A DNA stretch of 64,000 bases from Argyresthia goedartella (GCA_949825045.1 OX463813.1:1426001-1490000); one strand, 5' to 3'; shown: positions 41,922 through 52,465, numbered from the stretch's first letter. The notes: generated from the sequence alone by a model not told the origin. Numbers and translations: made by a program.

Positions 41922-43954
41922 GGACACGCCATCCACTTACAGGGTGCCGCCACTCCACAGACGGTCATGCTCCCCACCGCCTCTGTGATAGCGTGGAGTT
42001 CGGACGGCAAATCTTGTGTGGCACGAGCACTATTGGACTCGGGGGCCCAGGGGTGCTTAGTCTCGTGCAACCTTGTAAGACAGTTGGGCATTTCGATAAG
42101 GGAGTATCCACATTCCATTCGGGGAATTGGGAACACGGAAGTCGGTTCCGTTAAGGGAGTATGTCGGATTACTCTCTCGTCACGGGTGGATTCATCGGTG
42201 AATCTGACGGTCACGGCATTAGTCATGCCTAATGTGATGGGCTCACACCCTCACGTACGGTTGTCGCCCTCGGTGCGACAGTTGGTCGCTGGACTGTCAC
42301 CGGCTGACCCGGAGTTCGATATTCCGGGCCCAGTAGACATTTTATTGGGTGTCGATGCCTTGGGATACCTGTTAGTGCTAGGTGTCCACGTGTTGCAGGC
42401 GACTGGTCTGGTTTCGGTCAACACCAGACTGGGCCATGCGGTAATGGGTCCGGTCATGCCGGCTGCCCCATGCCTAGCGACTCGTAGTCCCTTATTCGGT
42501 TCTGTACTCTCGGAGGTGATACAAAAGTTTTGGGAGGTGGACGAACCACCTACGGTCCGCCGGTTGGACCCGGTTGAAGAAGAGTGTGAACAGTTTTATC
42601 GGAACAATACTGGTCGCCTTCGGTCAGGTCGATTTCTCACACGTCTTCCATTTCGGAGTGATCGCCCACCGCTGGGCAGTTCACACCATGCAGCCGAGAC
42701 GCGGCTTTTGTCGATGGAACGACGCATGAAGCGTGACGGGATTTTCCGGCAGAAGTACGTCGATTTCATGCGGGAATACGAGTCGCTCGGCCACATGTCG
42801 GTTTCGGGTATCGACTGGATGCGTGAAGACCACTGCTTCCTGCCCCATCACGCGGTCTTGAAGACCCCGGAGGGCAAAATACAGGTAGTGTTCGATGGAT
42901 CGGCATCAACATCTAACGGCATGAACCTGAACCAGTGTTGCATTCAGGGCCAAAGTTGAACCTTGACATCGCGGATGTTATCACACGGTTCCGTCGACAC
43001 AATGTTGTGTTTGTAGCTGACATCCGGATGATGTTTAGACAGACGGTCATTCACCCTGACGATAGACGGTATCAGCTGATACTGTGGCGAGAGAGCCCAG
43101 ATCAGCCCATCAAGGTGTACGAGCTGAACACCAACACGTACGGGCTACGGTCTAGTCCTTATTTGGCGATTTGCACTCTGCGGGAGTTAGCGGATCGAGA
43201 ACGGATAAATTTCCCTAGAGAAGCAGCGATCCTGGAGCAGGATCTCTACGTGGACGATATCTGTACCGGTGCAGATTCCGTAGAGGAGGCGCTCGCTCGA
43301 CGGAACGAGCTAGTTGAGCTCTTACGGGGTGGAGGTTACGAGCTCCGGAAATGGGTGTCGAACTCTCCAGAGTTACTGTCTGGTCTTCCGGATGACTACC
43401 AGCAGGATCCCCACATTTTTGAAAATTTGGAAAATCCGAATATGTTGTCGGTATTAGGCGTCCAGTACCAGCCGGTGTCAGACATGTTTTCGTATCGGGT
43501 CGAGTTGGACTCCCCGAAGGTCTGGACGAAACGGAACGTCCTTTCAATGGTGGCTAGGACATTTGATCCAAACGGGTGGATCACCCCGGTAACATTTCAG
43601 CTCAAGTGTTTTATGCAGCAATTATGGTCTGCTGAGCTGAAATGGGACGATCCTATCGGCGGGTCATTGAGCTCAGAGTGGGAATCGTTCTTTTCGACCC
43701 TCCCTGGCATCAATCGGATTTCACTGCCACGGAGGTTGGTCCCCAACAAACGATACACCGCCACCCTGCATGGGTTTTGCGATGCCTCGGAGAAGGGCTA
43801 CGGAGCTGCGGTGTATCTGCGTACGGTCGACTCCTCGGGGGAGGTTGATGTGCGGTTGGTCATGGCCAAGAGCAAGGTTGCGCCGTTGCGCACTCGCCTG
43901 ACCATTCCCAAATTGGAGCTTTCAGGAGCGGCTCTCCTGACTCGTCTGCTCAAC
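41922..43954 (+). pseudogene. pol: D protease, reverse transcriptase and RNase H start
   Basis: Pol continues in the gag frame after the amber codon to 42959. It has the protease (ARALLDSGAQGCLV), the pre-RT block (LLGVDALGYLL, FWEVDEPP) and the RT fingers (FLPHHAVLK, VVFDGSAST). A one-base frameshift within 42935-42959 leads into 42935-44020: VADIRMMFRQT, RESPDQPIKVYEL, YVDD in LEQDLYVDDICTG, then the connection (MVARTFDPNGW) and RNase H (LHGFCDASEKGYGAAVYLRT). The A2 insertion cuts it after LLNHT. This is the RT that the A family lacks. Confidence 0.88.
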
Positions 43955-43959
43955 CACAC

Positions 43960-44501
43960 TGTTCAGGCTTCTCGGCACCTAATGACCTCGCAGGGGCCCA
44001 TCAGCTACGAGGTAGCGTAGCGATCAGATGCCAAGAAGTGGTGAACGTCGGCGATTCACCGAGCTAATACTTATGGAGTCGATCTAACCTGGTCTGTGCT
44101 TCGGTCCCGTCAACCTCCTGTCTCTCTGCAAGGCCCGGGTGCACCCTAGGCTCTTCTTGGTAGACAGGTTCTTCAGCCAACCAGGTATGACTGGCAGGCC
44201 AGCTTCGACGAGCACAGTGTTCCAACACAGGTTATGTTACGTGGGAAAACCAATCGGCCACGTAAATGCGAACTTTATCTGGTTCGGGGAACCACAACAC
44301 ACTCAGCTATATAGACAATCCTGAGGGGAACCCGAATACATTCCAGATGGCTTGCGATTTAAATTCAATACCCTGATCAATACGCGTTACATTGCGAGGG
44401 CTTTCGTCTGTCAGTTGTCAAAACTGCAAGGTTGGCAGCAACGTCAAATTCAAAATGGCCGTTCTGAAACCATCGATCGAATATCGATTTGGAATCGAAC
44501 A
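43960..44501 (-). repeat. 3' LTR of A2
   Basis: A 542-bp LTR related to those of A1 with several per cent difference. The hairpin GGACAGG/CCTGTCC lies just inside at 44513-44532. Confidence 0.9.
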
Positions 44502-44533
44502 ATCACCCGCCCGGACAGGCACCCACCTGTCCC

Positions 44534-46176
44534 CTAATCTACGGGCAGCCGAGACAACGTTGCTACCGCTCGTTTTAGAACCGAGCCTCCTACTAGAACC
44601 TCCGCAGACCGGGGGGTCCCGTCCTTGCCAGGGAACAAGTTAACAATGCGCCCCCTGCGCCAACGTAGTGGCGGTAGGTTAGCATCCTTAACCAGAACGA
44701 GGTCACCAACACTAGGGGGGCTGGTTTTGTCAGTCCACTTAAGGCGCTGTTGTAAGATATGCAGATACTCGAGCGACCAACGCTTCCAGAAATTCTGAGT
44801 AAACTGCTGCAACATCTGATACCTTGACAACCGATACAATTTCACTCCCTCGAAGGGGTGCTCAGGCAACGCGTTAAGTGGCTGTCTTATCAAGAAATGG
44901 CCTGGGGTCAGAGCCTCCAGGTCATTTGGATCCGAGCTGAGCGGACACAACGGTCGCGAATTGAGAACGGCCTCGATCTTACAAAACAATGTCGCGAGCT
45001 CCTCAAAAGTCAGCGCGGTCTGACCTACTATACGCCCCAAGTGCGTCTTAGCTGACTTAACTACGGCCTCAAAAATCCCACCCCAGTGGGGGCAACTCGG
45101 TGGGCTGAAGGTCCACCGTATACCCCGACGGGAGAGGGCCGTTCCAATATCCACTTTATTTACATTCAAAAAGTTGACTATCTCTCGTAAGTATCGTTCC
45201 GCACCGACGTAGTTAGTGCCGTTATCAGAGCGGATCAAAGTTGGAAGTCCCCTTCGAGAAACAAACCTATCCAAACAAGCAATGAAAGCCTCTGTCGAGA
45301 GATCAGCAACGAGCTCGAGATGTACCGCCTTGGTGGATAAACAAACAAACACACATGAGCTATACCGGTCCAGCAGAAACCCGGCGTCAGGGTCCTCAGC
45401 CTTCTGGGTAACATGCACGGCCGCTCTGGGGCCATGATCCGAAGATACTACTACATGGCTGTGGGGCCAGTCCGATTCTCTCCTGGCAAGCCAGGGTGGT
45501 CCCCACCACAAATGGTGTCTAACGAGTTCAGGAGCCCGACATCCCCTGGATGCACAATCAGACGGGTTAAATTCTCCTGGTACATGTCTCCAGGTCAGTG
45601 GGACCTCAGACGACACAATCTGGGAGACACGGTTCGCAACAAAAACCTCTAAGTTATGGACCGAAGCCTTCAGCCAGCACAAAACAATCTGGCTGTCCGT
45701 CCACGCGTACACCGTATCCTCCAAAACCACTGACCCACGCAACACTGTTAGAGTGTGATTCAAAAGTTTGGTCAAAAGAGCAGCCCCGGACAGTTCCAGT
45801 TTTGGAATCGTCATCCTTGTCCGAATAGGCGCTACCTTGCTTTTTGCCAAAACCAAACGTACGTCGACCTCCCCGTGGAGGTGACGGTTCGCAAATAAAC
45901 CGCTGCCGCAAACCCTCGTTCAGAGGCATCACAAAACCCGTGAAGGGTTGCCCTGTAATCCCCAGCAGGGGCCAATTTCCTCGGCAGCGATACATTATTT
46001 ATATTGAGGCCCAACCATTTTGCTAAATCATTCGATACAATGCAGCCCTGAGCTCCAGAATCTAATAGGGCGCGAACGTATGTTGGGTTGCCCGCCAAAT
46101 CCCAAACAAGCACAGAGGCGATCGGTAACACCACCGTCTCCGGTTGGGGGGCAACAAATTGTTGGGCCGTAAATTC
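44534..46176 (-). pseudogene. pol: A2 pol: protease fused to RNase H, then truncated integrase
   Basis: After the gag TAG (46179-46177) the same frame reads PIASVLVW, then an intact protease active site RALLDSGAQGC, then WLGL joined to NINNVSLPRKL of RNase H, the same junction as A1. A one-base deletion near 45870 shifts the frame to 45856-44534, which is open for 440 codons: RNase H, then LLDRYSS joined to CVFVCLSTKAVHLE, then the second Asp (LIRSDNGTNY), the Glu (GGIFEAVVKS) and the C-terminal domain. The integrase zinc domain and first Asp are absent. A1 has a different breakpoint here. Confidence 0.88.
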
Positions 46177-48090
46177 CTAGCGAGGGCCCCCGGGGCCCCA
46201 CTCTGCCTGTAACCGATCAGGTAGGCAGCTATACGCCAGAGGGTCCCATTGTACAAATGGCCCACGCGCCGGTTCCATTGCCACCCTACGACGCCCCCCG
46301 AAGGGGGGTGGGCGTGAATTCAACCGTGGCCGCTCCATGAGCGGGGGGGACATCACATGCGACCGACGAGGACGAGGCGACGAGCGGGGCGACAACTGAG
46401 GCGGCGTCCGAACCGCACCCGCATAGCTCGAAGGTGTCCCATGCCACCCGCCCGTTACGGCCTGCTCAACACACCCAATGTGCCGCTGAGTCGGATGCTG
46501 AGTCGCAACCGAGAACTCAGGGCCCCCCATGTGATGACCCTGAGTGCGGCCCTGCACCCCTGGGTGGCTGCGTGCTTGTGGCCCCATTGCCCGCTGAGTC
46601 GGATGCTGAGTCGCAACCGAAAACTCAGGGCCCCCCATGTGATGACCCTGAGTGCGGCCCCGCACCCTAGTACTACCCTGTGCACGTGGGGACGTTGGCC
46701 CCTGAGTTGCGCTCCAAGTCGCAAACGAATTCTCAGGGCCCCATTCCGTATCACCCTGGGTACGGCCCTGTGGACGTGGGGACGTTGGCTCCTGAGTTGC
46801 GCTCCGAGTCGCAAACGAATTCTCAGGGCCCCATGCCGTGTCACCCTGGGTACGGCCCTGTGGTGGCTGTCGGCCGGACCGGTTCATGCACAACAGATTG
46901 TTGTGGGCCCCACCACAATATCCGCACATTTTTGTGCGCCTGCAGTACCTAGCCATGTGTGGCCCGAGGCACAGGAAACACCAGCTCCGCTGCTTGGCCA
47001 TCCGGCGCCGTCCCTGAACCCTAAGTTCCCCGAACTTATTGCAATTGGCCACAGCATGGCCAATCTGCCTACAACATGGGCAGGTCTCACTATGTGGGGT
47101 CAATGCACTCACAGTCCCATATGACTGCCGGTTGGTGTGGTCCTTCCTCGTCGGAGGGCCCCTACTCACAGCGCTCCCGGCAGCTCTCTGTGGCTCCGAA
47201 GGATGGGTGACCGTCAACCCCAAATTCTCTGCCCGTCGAGCCTCCTCTTCCAAGAATCCGACCAAGTCGGAGAAGGCGGGCAGGTCCTCGGCCGACCTCC
47301 CGTGAGACTGTTCGAAACGAGTCTGCACGTCAGCGGGTAGGCGGGAAAGTACAATGTACAACAGTAGGTACGACCATTCACCAACCGGAAGTCCAAGATT
47401 CTCTAGAGCCTTGGTGACGGACAACAATGGGTTCAAAACCTCCGTCTGTATGGCCCCGACCTTGTTCACAACCGGGATACTAAACAAACGGTTCAGTTGG
47501 GCATCGGCCAACCTCCGTTTGTTATGGTAACGTCTGACCAACAATTGTCTGGCCGTTTCATAGTTACCCTCCGTAACTGTCAAATGAGCGACCAGCTCCC
47601 TAGGCTCACCCCTCAATGCTGCCACCAGCTGAGCCATCTTGACAGACTTGGTAATGTCCGATCGCATGTGCACCAAACTGTCGAACAGATTGATGAAGCT
47701 CATCCATTCACCGGACACTCCGTCAAAAGTAGGCATAGTTATGGCAGGTAACCTGGACCCCGAACCCTGAAGCGGCAGAGGTGCTTCAATGTCACCACCA
47801 TGGCTGGACTCGCGCTGTCTACGTATGTCCGCAGCCTTCTGCGTGATAGCAGCTGCCATCTCCATACATTGGTCGACATCCCCTAGCAACCGTGACAGCC
47901 TGTCAGGTGCGCAACCATCAACTGATTCCGCCTGCGCGGACAATTCGAGCACCCTATTGTAACGTTCCTTAACGTCCATAGACCGCTCCAATACCACATC
48001 ATGCCTATCTAAACGGTCTATCAGACCGTGTGCGGAGGAAAACCATCTGAGTTCCTTAGAAACACCCTTCTGTATTTCAGATAACGACAT
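46177..48090 (-). CDS. gag: A2 gag polyprotein, intact
   Basis: This is a 637-codon open frame. The core and three zinc knuckles match A1 gag closely. It is 36 residues longer than A1 because the C-terminal repeat region has an extra unit of about 36 residues (QGRTQGHHMGGPEFSVATQ twice instead of once). The frame ends at an amber codon in the context CGC TAG G, with pol following in frame. Two long antisense frames lie over it and are shadows. As in A1, gag is the only uninterrupted gene. Confidence 0.9.
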   Translation of the reverse strand: MSLSEIQKGVSKELRWFSSAHGLIDRLDRHDVVLERSMDVKERYNRVLELSAQAESVDGCAPDRLSRLLGDVDQCMEMAAAITQKAADIRRQRESSHGGDIEAPLPLQGSGSRLPAITMPTFDGVSGEWMSFINLFDSLVHMRSDITKSVKMAQLVAALRGEPRELVAHLTVTEGNYETARQLLVRRYHNKRRLADAQLNRLFSIPVVNKVGAIQTEVLNPLLSVTKALENLGLPVGEWSYLLLYIVLSRLPADVQTRFEQSHGRSAEDLPAFSDLVGFLEEEARRAENLGLTVTHPSEPQRAAGSAVSRGPPTRKDHTNRQSYGTVSALTPHSETCPCCRQIGHAVANCNKFGELRVQGRRRMAKQRSWCFLCLGPHMARYCRRTKMCGYCGGAHNNLLCMNRSGRQPPQGRTQGDTAWGPENSFATRSATQEPTSPRPQGRTQGDTEWGPENSFATWSATQGPTSPRAQGSTRVRGRTQGHHMGGPEFSVATQHPTQRAMGPQARSHPGVQGRTQGHHMGGPEFSVATQHPTQRHIGCVEQAVTGGWHGTPSSYAGAVRTPPQLSPRSSPRPRRSHVMSPPLMERPRLNSRPPPFGGRRRVAMEPARGPFVQWDPLAYSCLPDRLQAEWGPGGPR

Positions 48091-48707
48091 GATCGGAACG
48101 ATACTTACTCACAATTTGCAGTAACTCAATTATATTGGACCCTCCAGTGTACAACCCAAACGAGGGAACCCTAAACTATAACTTAAACAATGCTGATTTC
48201 CTTAAACAATAGGAACCGAGTTTTATATCTATATAAATTCTGTAAATAACAATTTAGTTTCCCTTTATCATTATAACTCACACAGATAGTCAATATTAGT
48301 TCAAGTTATAAATTGCTATAAACTGAAAACAATGTAATAGCCTGCTATCATTAGATGTAACTACCTATGTTAACCAAACATTCATTAGCATTACTAGACC
48401 ACTAATAGATTGACTAACTGGTACTTCAATGCAAATTTCAATTCACCTACAATGTACCTAAGTTGAGTACCTACTATTCTGAGTCACATCTCAGTACAAC
48501 TGGTCATTTAGGGAAAACTGTAATATCTGTCTGTCTACCACCAGCAATAGACCTATAGCTTACAATACTACCAATCTATGTGGATACAGGAACAACACCA
48601 AGTTAGCTAATAACCGCCTATACCTACAGATTGATAGTCCCAAATCGTGGGTTCCTGGAGCCCTTGACGGCTGCAAATCTCAGGAAACCACGCTCTTGCT
48701 ACCAAAA

Positions 48708-49247
48708 TGTTCAGGCTTCTCGGCACCCAATGACCTCGCAGGGGCCCATAGCTACGAGGTAGCGTAGCGATCAGATGCCAAGAAGTGTGAACGTCGGCGA
48801 TTCACCGAGCTAATACTTATGGAGTCGATCTAACCTGGTCTGTGCTTCGGTCCCGTCAACCTCCTGTCTCTCTGCAAGGCCCGGGTGCACCCTAGGCTCT
48901 TCTTGGTAGACAGGTTCTTCAGCTAACCAGGTATGACTGGCAGGCCAGCTTCGACGAGCACAGTGTTCCAACACAGGTTATGTTACGTGGGAAAACCAAT
49001 CGGCCACGTAAATGCGAACTTTATCTGGTTCGGGGAACCACAACACACTCAGCTATATAGACAATCCTGAGGGGAACCCGAATACATTCCAGATGGCTTG
49101 CGATTTAAATTCAATACCCTGATCAATACGCATTACATTGCGAGGGCTTTCGTCTGTCAGTTGTCAAAACTGCAAGGTTGGCAGCAACGTCAAATTCAAA
49201 ATGGCCGTTCCGAAACCATCGATCGAATATCGATTTGGAATCGAACA
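48708..49247 (-). repeat. 5' LTR of A2
   Basis: A 540-bp LTR. On the minus strand it is followed by TTTTGGTAGC and a leader of about 600 nt (48091-48707) to the gag ATG. The target duplication CACAC is at 49248-49252. Confidence 0.9.
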
Positions 49248-49252
49248 CACAC

Positions 49253-50404
49253 GATGACGGTTCTTCGTGGGTCAATAGCGTTAGAAGATACGGTCTACGC
49301 TTGGACGGATAGCCAGATCGTGTTATGCTGGCTGAAGGCTTCAGTTCACAAGCTGGAGATTTTTGTGGCGAATCGGGTTTCGCAGATTTTGACTTCGCAG
49401 GTTTCCTTAATCTGGAGACATGTTCCAGGGGAAATGATCCCAGCAGACTGTGCGTCTCGTGGGTGTCACGCTCCGGAGTTAGTTGGACATCCCTTGTGGT
49501 GGGGTCCAAAATAGTTGACTCAAGCCGAGTCGGATTGGCCAATGAGTCCACGCGTTGCCTCGGCGAACGGCGCCTTGACAGTCGGTGTCTGTACGACGCA
49601 ACCAGAGCTGGAAGAGGAGTTCAGCCTGCTGGAACGGTACAGCTCGCTCGACAAGCTGGTCAATGTGACCGCCTGGATCTTCCGATTTGCGCGGAATTTT
49701 CGCAATTCTGAGGCGCAACGGGTGCGGACACAGGTCCTGACACCACGGGAACGGAACAATGTGTTGTTCGCATTGGTACGGAACGTGCAGACGGTGCACT
49801 TTAAGTCCGAACTAGACATTCTGAGACGCGGACGCGTCCAACTGAAGGGAGCTGTGGCTCGGCTCAACCCGTTTATTGACCCTCAAGGATTGCTAAGGGT
49901 AGGAGGTCGGCTGCGGAATGCCAACCTGCCTTATGCGGCTCGCCACCCGTTGTTACTTCCTAGGAAAGGGAAGTTGGTCGAACTGTTGATACAGGATCGA
50001 CACATTCGGAATGGGCATATCGGATGCCACGCCTTGATGGCGTTTCTCCAGCGCGAGTTCTGGATTCTATCGGGAAGACGCTTAGTGCGTAGCGTCGTAT
50101 TTCGGTGCCTGCCTTGTTATCGGGCCAAGGCGGCTACGATGCAGCCTCAGATGGGCGATTTGCCCTCGGATAGGGTTAACGAAATCCGGCCCTTTGCTGG
50201 TGTCGGAACGGATTTCGCGGGACCATTCATGGTCAAGTCTTCACAGCTACGGAACGCCAGATTAGTGAAGGCATACCTGTGCGTCTTCCTGTGCTTGGCC
50301 ACGAAGGCAGTCCACTTGGAGGTGGTCAGTGACCTCACTACGGAGGCATTTATCACATGTCTGGATCGGTTCGTCTCACGAAGGGGCCTCCCGTCATTAA
50401 TCCG
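49253..50404 (+). pseudogene. pol: D RNase H end and integrase N-terminal half
   Basis: The frame resumes with RNase H (YAWTDSQIVLCWLKASVH, WRHVPGEMIPADCASRG). A TAG at 49512-49514 replaces the usual tryptophan after WWGPK. The same frame then runs open from 49515: LLERYSSLDKLVNVTAWIFRF, GGRLRNANLPYAARHP, the HHCC domain (HIRNGHIGCHALM ... CLPCYRAK), the first catalytic Asp in VGTDFAGPF, then KAVHLEVVSDL. Element sequence stops at LIRS, before the second Asp. The truncation is by deletion or by loss at an unknown breakpoint. Confidence 0.85.
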
Positions 50405-50857
50405 TTCGTTCCGTTAGACTGGATTGCGCTGGAAACACTGGCGAATAGGTTGTAAACAAAAGATTAGATACATTTTATTGATTTAAAAATACTTTAATAC
50501 AATTTTCCAAGTTTATGGCATTTGTTATACGTATTAATTAAGTGTATTTTGTGTTAACTGGTGCATACGTGTATAAAATTCTAATAGTTATCCTATTTTG
50601 TGTATTTAAAAAACGTAACGTTGACGGTTGAGTATTTTATTTGAATTAATTTGCTACTGGGCTATAATTAACGATATTTTCGATATAACTAATTACTTAG
50701 GCACGTAAATTGATTTGGAATTACTTTGTTTTTTGTTGAATAGCTTATTTTTTTTGCACATTTCGTTAATTATAACCTCAATTTAAGTGACTGCTTATCA
50801 GCTGTGCTACAGCCGTGCTTCAATCTTGCTTTTTACTGTTGTTTTATTTTGTTTAAA
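50405..50857. other. AT-rich leader, probably 5' untranslated region of element F
   Basis: No frame or repeat is recognised. It lies between the D truncation point and the ATG of a retroposon ORF1, so it may be that element's 5' untranslated region with an internal promoter. Confidence 0.4.
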
Positions 50858-52465
50858 ATGCCAACAACCAGAAGTGAGGCAGCCCGTCAACTAGAAGATA
50901 ACTTAAAATTAGCTTTATATGAATTAAAACAGTGTAAGGTAACCAATGAGCAGTTGCTTACTGAAAGGGATGAAAGTGAGAAGGAGGTGTTGCTTATTGT
51001 TAATAAGAACTTAAAATTAAAGAGTGAGATGGCAGAGTTGCACAACAAGTTCCTTGATGTGACGGGAGATAGGGATCGGCTTCAGCACCTGGTAGATGGC
51101 TTCGACCGGAGTGGCAGTGCGTCCGAAGATGCCCTGAGGCGTATTGCTGTCCTGGAGAAGGAGCTTCGCGACACACGTAACGAAATTTCTGCACTGAAAA
51201 CTGCAAACGATAGCCTCAGGTCGGGGCAGACCCAGTCACTCTTTGAGGAGCTGATCACTCCACCTGTAGCTTCTGTCATCTCACCCATAGATCAAAATTC
51301 AACTGTGACAATTGATCTCACGTGTGATAGTCCTAATAATTCGCAATCAGTAACCACTATGAGCTGTAGTAAAAATAAATTAAAGAAATATGTTAAACTG
51401 AATAATTATATAAAAAAAACACAAAAACTAGCTAATAGAAATGAAATATTTTGTAAAAATGTAAATTGTAGCAAGGAACGTGTCGAATTAATTAACGAAA
51501 TCGATGATTGTAGATTATGTTTGGAAAAAACTACAGAAAAGTACGAATGTGACACACGGCGACTCCAGTCAGATATGCATATTTTAAACTCATCATTACA
51601 AAGTATTACACGTAAATATGAGTCAGCACAATACGGAATTAAGGAACATGTGTCGGCTATGAATAGTTTGTTGGAGACGTGTAAGTATAATTATGACACT
51701 TTCATATCTTTGACCGACAATCACATCTGTGATTGTAAACAAGCTCCAGCGGACTGTTCCGTGCCGACCGTGTGTCCCGCCGAGCAGCCGGCCGAACAGC
51801 TGATACTGACCCAGGCGCCGCCGTCAGTCGACTTGAGTACTAATAGTGTTATCAATAACGCCTCCTTCTCTCGGACAAAGGATAGGTATATAATGTACAG
51901 CGATGAACTTGGAAAAAATATGGGTTTACAACTTAGTCAGCGCGTGGGCCAGGCAATATTAAATAACTGTATGCCTGGCGCCACATATTCACAAATATTA
52001 AACAAAATGTTGTCATCGCAGTTTTTAGAACCAACCACCCTAATTATTTTAATTGGTAGAAGGGAAAATGTATCTAAAAAACTAATTACTAAATACTTTT
52101 CCAAATTAAATTCTTTACAAAATGTAAATAGAATAATCTTGTTTGCGTTTCCCTTCAGCCAATCTTTGTCACAACATGAAAATCATATAAGACATGATTA
52201 TAATACATTTATACACATATTGACATGTCGTCATACTGAAAATTTTCATTTCATAGACACCAATATTTGTATTGGAAAATATTTTTATTTAACTAAGGAT
52301 AGGTATTACCTATCTAAGTTTTATACAAAACAGATAGCACAGTCACTATCTTATTTTATTTTGAACTCAGTCAAGTTTTTGACTAATGAAACGCCTGCTT
52401 CTATTGAGCAGTGTAATAATAATGACATGTACTCCTTGGAATATGTTCCAAGCTCTTTAAATTAA
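50858..52465 (+). CDS. Non-LTR element F ORF1: coiled coil plus SGNH-hydrolase-like domain
   Basis: The best start is the ATG at 50858 (AAAATG context), giving about 535 codons; the frame is open 18 codons further upstream. Residues about 5-130 are heptad-rich coiled coil (LEDNLKLALYELKQ, LEKELRDTRNEISALK). A serine/asparagine-rich and cysteine-containing middle follows. The C-terminal third resembles an SGNH/GDSL esterase fold: a YSDELGKNMG block I, a MPGATYSQIL turn, a TTLIILIGRREN strand where GGTND-type residues are expected, and a final FYTKQIAQSL helix. CR1-type elements can carry an esterase in ORF1, where it may bind lipid or membranes. Catalytic residues look partly lost. Confidence 0.65.
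   Translation: MPTTRSEAARQLEDNLKLALYELKQCKVTNEQLLTERDESEKEVLLIVNKNLKLKSEMAELHNKFLDVTGDRDRLQHLVDGFDRSGSASEDALRRIAVLEKELRDTRNEISALKTANDSLRSGQTQSLFEELITPPVASVISPIDQNSTVTIDLTCDSPNNSQSVTTMSCSKNKLKKYVKLNNYIKKTQKLANRNEIFCKNVNCSKERVELINEIDDCRLCLEKTTEKYECDTRRLQSDMHILNSSLQSITRKYESAQYGIKEHVSAMNSLLETCKYNYDTFISLTDNHICDCKQAPADCSVPTVCPAEQPAEQLILTQAPPSVDLSTNSVINNASFSRTKDRYIMYSDELGKNMGLQLSQRVGQAILNNCMPGATYSQILNKMLSSQFLEPTTLIILIGRRENVSKKLITKYFSKLNSLQNVNRIILFAFPFSQSLSQHENHIRHDYNTFIHILTCRHTENFHFIDTNICIGKYFYLTKDRYYLSKFYTKQIAQSLSYFILNSVKFLTNETPASIEQCNNNDMYSLEYVPSSLN

Larger units (their letters stand above)
43960..49247 (-). mobile_element. Bel-Pao LTR retrotransposon A2, RT-deleted relative of A1
   Basis: Two LTRs (43960-44501, 542 bp; 48708-49247, 540 bp) have the same TGTTC...GAACA termini as A1, and a CACAC target duplication flanks them. 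The LTRs differ from each other at roughly six positions including small indels, so A2 is somewhat older than A1. Coding order on the minus strand matches A1 and includes the same protease-to-RNase H deletion junction. Its integrase deletion has different end points. Confidence 0.92.
38886..50404 (+). mobile_element. Bel-Pao LTR retrotransposon D, 3' truncated, interrupted by A2
   Basis: It starts with an LTR, then leader, gag, protease, RT, RNase H and the N-terminal half of integrase. Similarity stops at about 50404, just before the second catalytic Asp of integrase, and no 3' LTR follows. A2 interrupts RNase H at a CACAC duplication (43955-43959 and 49248-49252). D is related to the A family in protein sequence but has a different LTR. 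It inserted into the gag of E. Confidence 0.88.
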
